From Daucus carota subsp. sativus (taxonomy: Eukaryota > Streptophyta > Magnoliopsida > Apiales > Apiaceae), in contig NC_030383.2 of the NCBI RefSeq assembly GCF_001625215.2, positions 5,964,779-6,028,778 on the forward strand: 64,000 nt of DNA, written 5' to 3'. The first letter of the stretch is position 1. Each line of letters opens with the position of its first letter. Made by a program: the position numbers and the translations under genes. Under the pieces are notes generated by a model. The model was not told the DNA's origin. It did no database searches and was given only the letters and a program-made list of their open reading frames with translations. Of the stretch, positions 59,204-64,000 are shown piece after piece.

Positions 59204-61836
59204 AGTGTTGTTTCTACCAATGTTTTCTGAATGTTTGCTTGGTTTCGCCTGACATTGATGGTTTATGTTTCTTTTCTATGAACTAAGTTTCATTTGGAAC
59301 GATAATATGATGCGTTCTTTATGATTTGTACTCTGAAGTACATTATATAATAATCTCTTGAGCTGTTTAATTGTTGTTTGTTTAATCAGGTTTAATTATC
59401 ATGCCGTTTTTAAATAGAGTTGCAATATTAGTTATTGTAATGCATATGGTTAGTATAATTTGGGTGGATTGAAACTCATTATAGTAGCCTGGTCGCCTGG
59501 TCGGTACTTGGCAGGTTGGGGTGGATATATCTGTTGTCTTTTTTTCTTGTTTTCATATATACGGAGTCATGCTACATTATACGTTTTACAGGTCCAAAGC
59601 AGAAAGAAACAAATGTTTTTCCTAAAAATGGTTAAATGAATTGAAGAAATTTAAATTTAGAAGAGTTCCAGAGGTTATGAGAGAAGGCTAAAAGCCCTGA
59701 CTTACAAAAAATAAATTAAAAAATACACCAAGAATGTTATTTCACATGTCAAGGTGAGCCACAATGCGAACATTTTGTTATTACTGTTATGATAGGCTCT
59801 TACTGATAAGATTTTTGCTTAGTGGATATCTCTCGTGCTCTGTAACAAGCGAGGATTTGAGTTCTGGTGAGTACAATTGTGGGTTGGTATTTAAATTTCT
59901 TGTAATTGACCTTGCACAATATAAGAAGAATCTTCGCTATTTGTTTTTGATCTTGTGCCAGTCAGCCAGTGCCACTCTTGCTATTTTGAAACAACATATG
60001 CTGATCTAGGATTTCCTGTGATGAGTATACAACTGGGGGTATCTGTTATCATTCAAATCAATTTGTGCTGTTGAATATCAAAATATAAACAAACAAGTGA
60101 TTTGTACATCAGAAAAGAAAAAAAGGCCATAGAAAAACAGTTGTGAACAGCAACAACAGCAACTGTGGTTTTAAGCTGCTTCCCAACTTATCAACAATGA
60201 GCCAATCCACGGACTTGAGGTTGTGTCATTAGTTAGCACCCAACTATTCCAGTTACTTGTTTCTTCCTTTTCACTTAGCTGAGAAAGCTGAAACTAATTA
60301 GCGGGCTGTGAATCATGTGAATTGCGAAAGATGCATAGTCTCTCATATCTTAATTGGCAATTGCAGAACTGATTGCTAAACTTGGCATGGCTGGCGGATC
60401 TGGGATTAATTCTCTCCTTGCTTACACGGTCGATTCCTCCTCTGTTTCGCAATTTATCTCCTGATGGCCTTCGCAGACATGAATTTACATCATCAACAGC
60501 AGATTGGCGTTCTCCCCAAGTTGTACTCGCTGACTATATTTATTCTCAGTCCCATGCCTAGGTTGGCAGCAAAGGCCAAAGGCTCAAACTCATTCAAGGT
60601 AGATCCATGAAAAGCAGGTTTGTAGATCTCAGGTTCCTTTTAAGCCATCGTCCATTAAATCTGTGAAGCTGCATAGTTGCCTTCAATATTAGATTCATAA
60701 ATACATGAAAGTATGTAAACACTATTGTCATTCCAAGGGCACTCCCACAAGGGGCACCAAAAGAACTTCATTTATATAATAATCATAATAGAAGTATATA
60801 TTTATAGGTACATCTAAATTTTTTGTGGAGAAGTTGAACTTCAGTCACCAGTTCAATTGTATTATTTGTGTAACTATTATGAATGTTGGCGTGTATATGT
60901 TTTGATTTACACATGCGATATTTATTACTAGGGCACCATTTTCAAAATATAGGGCACCGAGTCAAATCTCTAGGGCTGTCCCTGAGTGAAGAACTTTAAA
61001 AGTGGATTGCTTAGTTGAAAAATAAGTGAACAATGGGTTTGCAAAACGTGAGCAACGTGATATAGACCAACTTTTGTTACCATGCAAAGAAAGTCTTCTG
61101 AACCATATCATCAGTAAAATGAAAATCCATGTGGGTAGCTATCTACTTGTTGCACATTCAGAAATTATCCAATAAAAAGACCTGGATCCTTCTCATAGGT
61201 TGTGTTTGACATAAATTTGTTCAAAAATGATGAAAGGTCAATTTTACTGAAAGACAGAGTGAAGTGAAGGAGCCTAAACTGAACTGGCTTGTCCAGACAC
61301 ATTTACTTCTTTCAGGATACGAATGCATAAAAAAAGATAGCAAGGAGGTACTACTATATTTCACTTTTATATAAATAAAAAAGATTACAGAGGTATATTA
61401 ACCATCTATATATTTCATGAAAGAACCAAAGTCCTGCAAGTACTCTATAGATAGATGCAAGACCGCACATACATCACATAGGACCATCTCCAATTTGAGA
61501 CTTGTGCACTTTGTACCTTTTTACATCCAATAAAGTGAACATAATACTTTCATCAACATTTAAGTTTAATTAGTTATAATATATGATTACTTTGTCAGCA
61601 GCAAGTACTGTATAGAGTATATGCTATCAATAAATTTGCTTCCCAGTTAATATACCTTTTAAGAACATAACTTGGCAGATAAAATAATACTCAAATGTGT
61701 AAAGTAACAGAAAAAAACATACCATACAATGCAGACAGCTCGCCGATCAAGCATGGCCAGATTCATATAAAGTTCTGCAGCATCTTGGATTCCTCCAAAC
61801 ATTAAAGGGATGTAGAATAACTTTCAAAGAGCCTGC
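59204..61836. other. 3' flank of polyubiquitin and intergenic DNA
   Basis: The first roughly 200 bp are 3' untranslated region of the ubiquitin gene. No further gene is recognised. A 62-codon frame at 60373-60561 and an 82-codon frame at 59764-60009 have acceptor-like contexts nearby but no known motif. The part next to 61836 is the 3' untranslated region of the PPR gene on the other strand. Confidence 0.45.
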
Positions 61837-64000
61837 CTATTTCCGGAGTGGAACAAACCCAGCATCTAACATCTGTAACCATAACTCATCTAGCAATGAA
61901 TATATATGATCCCTTTCAGAATGCAGAAAATCTTCGGCTAGAAAAACATGCATTTTGTCCTTGACTTCAATCCAGCTCTGGCCTGGAACTTTCCTGACAC
62001 TGTTTTGTTTCATCAAACTCCTCAATCGTTTAACATCTTTCCAACTACCATTAGAAGCATATATGCTGCAAAGGAGCACATGAGCTGCAGAATTGGAGGG
62101 ATCAATACTAAGAATACTTTCTGCAGCCCGTTTTGCTACCTCGACATTATTATTGGTCTTACAAGCAGCTAGCAGAGTCTTCCACACCACAATATCTGGA
62201 TCAAATGGCATGTGATTGATAAAAGCCTCTGCTTCTTTAATGCATCCTGCACGGGCAAGCAAATCAACCACACATGAACAGTGTTCTTTTGTAGGCACAA
62301 CACCATGTTCAGTTTCCATAGAAGTGAACAACTGCCATCCTTCTTGCAGAAGTCCAACATGGCTGCAAGCAGTTAAAACTCCGACAAAAGTGACCTGATT
62401 GGGTTTGACTCCTGAGCTTTTCATTTCCCGGAACAAATGAAGGGCTTCCTCACCATATCCGCATTGAGCATAGCCTACAATCAAACTGCTCCATGAAATA
62501 ACATCAGGATTTCTCATGCAATCAAATAGCTTCCGAGCACTTACAAGGGACCCACACTTTGTATACATGTCAATTAGTCCATTAGCTACGAAGGTATCCA
62601 CCTTGTGTGCACTTTTGGTTGCATAGCAATGAACTTGATCTCCCATTTCTAAAGAGGATATTTCTCCACAAGCACCTAGTACTATGGCTAATGTAATGTG
62701 GTCAGGCCTATTCTGAGATAGTAGCAACATCTTTATCACTTTAAAAACCTCTGCCGCCTGCTTATGGTGCATGCATACAGTTAGAATAGCATTCCAAGAA
62801 ACCAAGTCTGCATTGCTTTTTATCTCATTAAATATACCAAATGCATCACTGAGGTTTAGACATTTTGCATACATGGAAAGTATAGTGTTGCTGACTGTAA
62901 CATCTGAACTTAAGCCGTGCTTTATAATGTAAGAGTGAGCTTGCTTGCCTTGGTTTAGAGTATAAGGATTCGTGAAAGCACAAAGTAAAGACCTAATCGT
63001 AATATTATCTGGGGTGAACCCCATATGTCTCATTCGGGAGAAGAATGATATGGCATCATTGACATAACCACCATATGCAAACCCGGCAATGATTGCATTC
63101 CACGACACTAAATCAGGGCTTTCTATCTCAAAAAATGCTATTTGTGCACAATGTAACAAGCCACATTTAGCATACATATCACTGAGAGAACAACCTGCAA
63201 AAAGATTTCCTCCGAGACCAAATTTAATACTCATTCCATGTATCTGTCTTCCGCATTGTGGATGCCGGAGACTCCCACATGCACTCAAAATGCTGCCAAA
63301 TATAAATTCGTTCGGCTGGTAAACTCCCAAAGAAATCATTTCTTTGAAGCAACACAAAGCTTCTAACTCGTATCCTAGTTGTGAAAACCCCGAGATCATT
63401 GAACTCCACGAGATCAAGTCCTTCGTCTTGATACGAGAAAACACACTGGAAGCATCAATAATCCTATCATACTTATTATACATCGCAATCAAAGCATTCA
63501 ACGGAATAAGGCTAGACCCAAATTCCGATTTCATAAAATTACCATGCAACTGCCTCCCTAACTCAACATCATCACTCATATTCGCGCAAGCCCTAATAAC
63601 ACTCCCAAACGTAAACTGATCAGGCATCACCCCCGAACGTTGCATATCAATGTACAATCTGACAGCATCAACCCCTCGCCCATTCTGCGAGTACCCAGCA
63701 ATCAGTGAAGTCCAAGAAACAATATTTCTCTCAGACATTTCATCAAACACCTTAACTGCATCACTCAACGACCCACATTTCCCATACATATTTAAAATGT
63801 GATTCTGAAGTATAATATCCGCCTTACAACCAGACAACAACAGATGGTCATGAACAATTCTGCCTTGTTTAATAGACTTGAGATAAGAACAAGCAGAGAA
63901 AAGATTGGCGTAAGTGCTGGGCTTAAGTGAAAATGTAGTGTTGTTGTGTAAGAAATGAAAAGCATCGAGAGCTTTGCTATATTGTTTTTGTTTGCATAGG
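61837..64000 (-). CDS. Pentatricopeptide repeat protein, PLS class with E/E+ end (5' part beyond window)
   Basis: The frame stays open to the window edge, so the N-terminus and targeting peptide are missing; about 720 residues are visible. It consists of PLS-type 31-36-residue repeats (for example NHILNMYGKCGSLSDAVKVF, NGLIDMYTKCGSLVSARKLF). An E domain (VVWKTLLAACKTNNNVEVAK) and an E+ motif (VPGQSWIEVKDKMHVFLAED) follow, with no DYW deaminase. Such proteins bind organelle RNA base by base and specify C-to-U editing sites, with the deaminase supplied in trans. From memory it is closest to Arabidopsis At3g53360. There is no intron in the visible part, as is usual for the family. The edited site and organelle cannot be told from the window. 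Confidence 0.92.
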   Translation of the reverse strand, partial: LCKQKQYSKALDAFHFLHNNTTFSLKPSTYANLFSACSYLKSIKQGRIVHDHLLLSGCKADIILQNHILNMYGKCGSLSDAVKVFDEMSERNIVSWTSLIAGYSQNGRGVDAVRLYIDMQRSGVMPDQFTFGSVIRACANMSDDVELGRQLHGNFMKSEFGSSLIPLNALIAMYNKYDRIIDASSVFSRIKTKDLISWSSMISGFSQLGYELEALCCFKEMISLGVYQPNEFIFGSILSACGSLRHPQCGRQIHGMSIKFGLGGNLFAGCSLSDMYAKCGLLHCAQIAFFEIESPDLVSWNAIIAGFAYGGYVNDAISFFSRMRHMGFTPDNITIRSLLCAFTNPYTLNQGKQAHSYIIKHGLSSDVTVSNTILSMYAKCLNLSDAFGIFNEIKSNADLVSWNAILTVCMHHKQAAEVFKVIKMLLLSQNRPDHITLAIVLGACGEISSLEMGDQVHCYATKSAHKVDTFVANGLIDMYTKCGSLVSARKLFDCMRNPDVISWSSLIVGYAQCGYGEEALHLFREMKSSGVKPNQVTFVGVLTACSHVGLLQEGWQLFTSMETEHGVVPTKEHCSCVVDLLARAGCIKEAEAFINHMPFDPDIVVWKTLLAACKTNNNVEVAKRAAESILSIDPSNSAAHVLLCSIYASNGSWKDVKRLRSLMKQNSVRKVPGQSWIEVKDKMHVFLAEDFLHSERDHIYSLLDELWLQMLDAGFVPLRK

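Noticed and set aside
60373-60561. 62-codon frame with an upstream TTGCAG acceptor-like site
   Set aside because: Translations in all frames show no known motif, and no second exon follows.

Overview
The window is nuclear DNA of a flowering plant, most likely a eudicot. It has AT-rich intergenic DNA, short GT-AG introns, many MITEs, and plant-specific families: an L-type lectin receptor kinase, a PLS-type pentatricopeptide protein, F-box/FBA proteins and a polyubiquitin gene with a leader intron. The species cannot be named from the sequence. From memory, the nearest Arabidopsis relatives of several genes sit together: LecRK-VIII (At5g03140/At3g53380), LPP-gamma (At5g03080), importin alpha-9 (At5g03070), UBQ3 (At5g03240) and a PPR protein (At3g53360). 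The host genes therefore look like a conserved block, with mobile DNA and gene fragments added.

Layout. 0-11 kb: intergenic DNA, a Mutator-type foldback MITE, and two tandem F-box genes (minus) with matching leader introns and a remnant of a third copy. 11.7-13.3 kb: a PIF/Harbinger-type element and a 193-bp MITE. 13.4-15.5 kb: intronless lectin receptor kinase (plus). 17-31 kb: a LINE-like tail, then two tandem paralogues of a basic, Ser-rich protein (minus), now separated by a 9.4-kb Ty3/gypsy Tat-type retrotransposon with LTRs that look identical. 31-35 kb: nothing recognisable. 35.4-36.1 kb: lipid phosphate phosphatase gamma (minus). 36.8-39 kb: an unrecognised spliced gene (plus), a copy of its own 5' end, and intron-containing fragments of an ISWI chromatin remodeller. 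43.4-51.9 kb: a complete 11-exon importin alpha-9 gene (minus, 518 aa), with a SINE and a second Mutator MITE in its largest intron. 52-53 kb: Tourist-like and Stowaway-like MITEs. 53.6-56.1 kb: a same-strand mosaic of fragments from an AMP deaminase gene, a SEC61 alpha gene and an unidentified gene. 57-59.2 kb: six-repeat polyubiquitin gene (plus). 61.8-64 kb: PPR gene (minus), running off the right edge.

The intact genes are unrelated housekeeping and signalling functions and form no pathway. The most unusual content is the two host-gene-fragment mosaics (ISWI; AMP deaminase + SEC61), which keep introns and so arose by DNA-level capture or duplication. Others are a MITE family dated by clean target-site duplications, an antisense reading-frame cluster inside the young retrotransposon, and a GC-AG intron in the importin gene. 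All exon borders were read by eye from splice signals, reading frame and remembered homologues.
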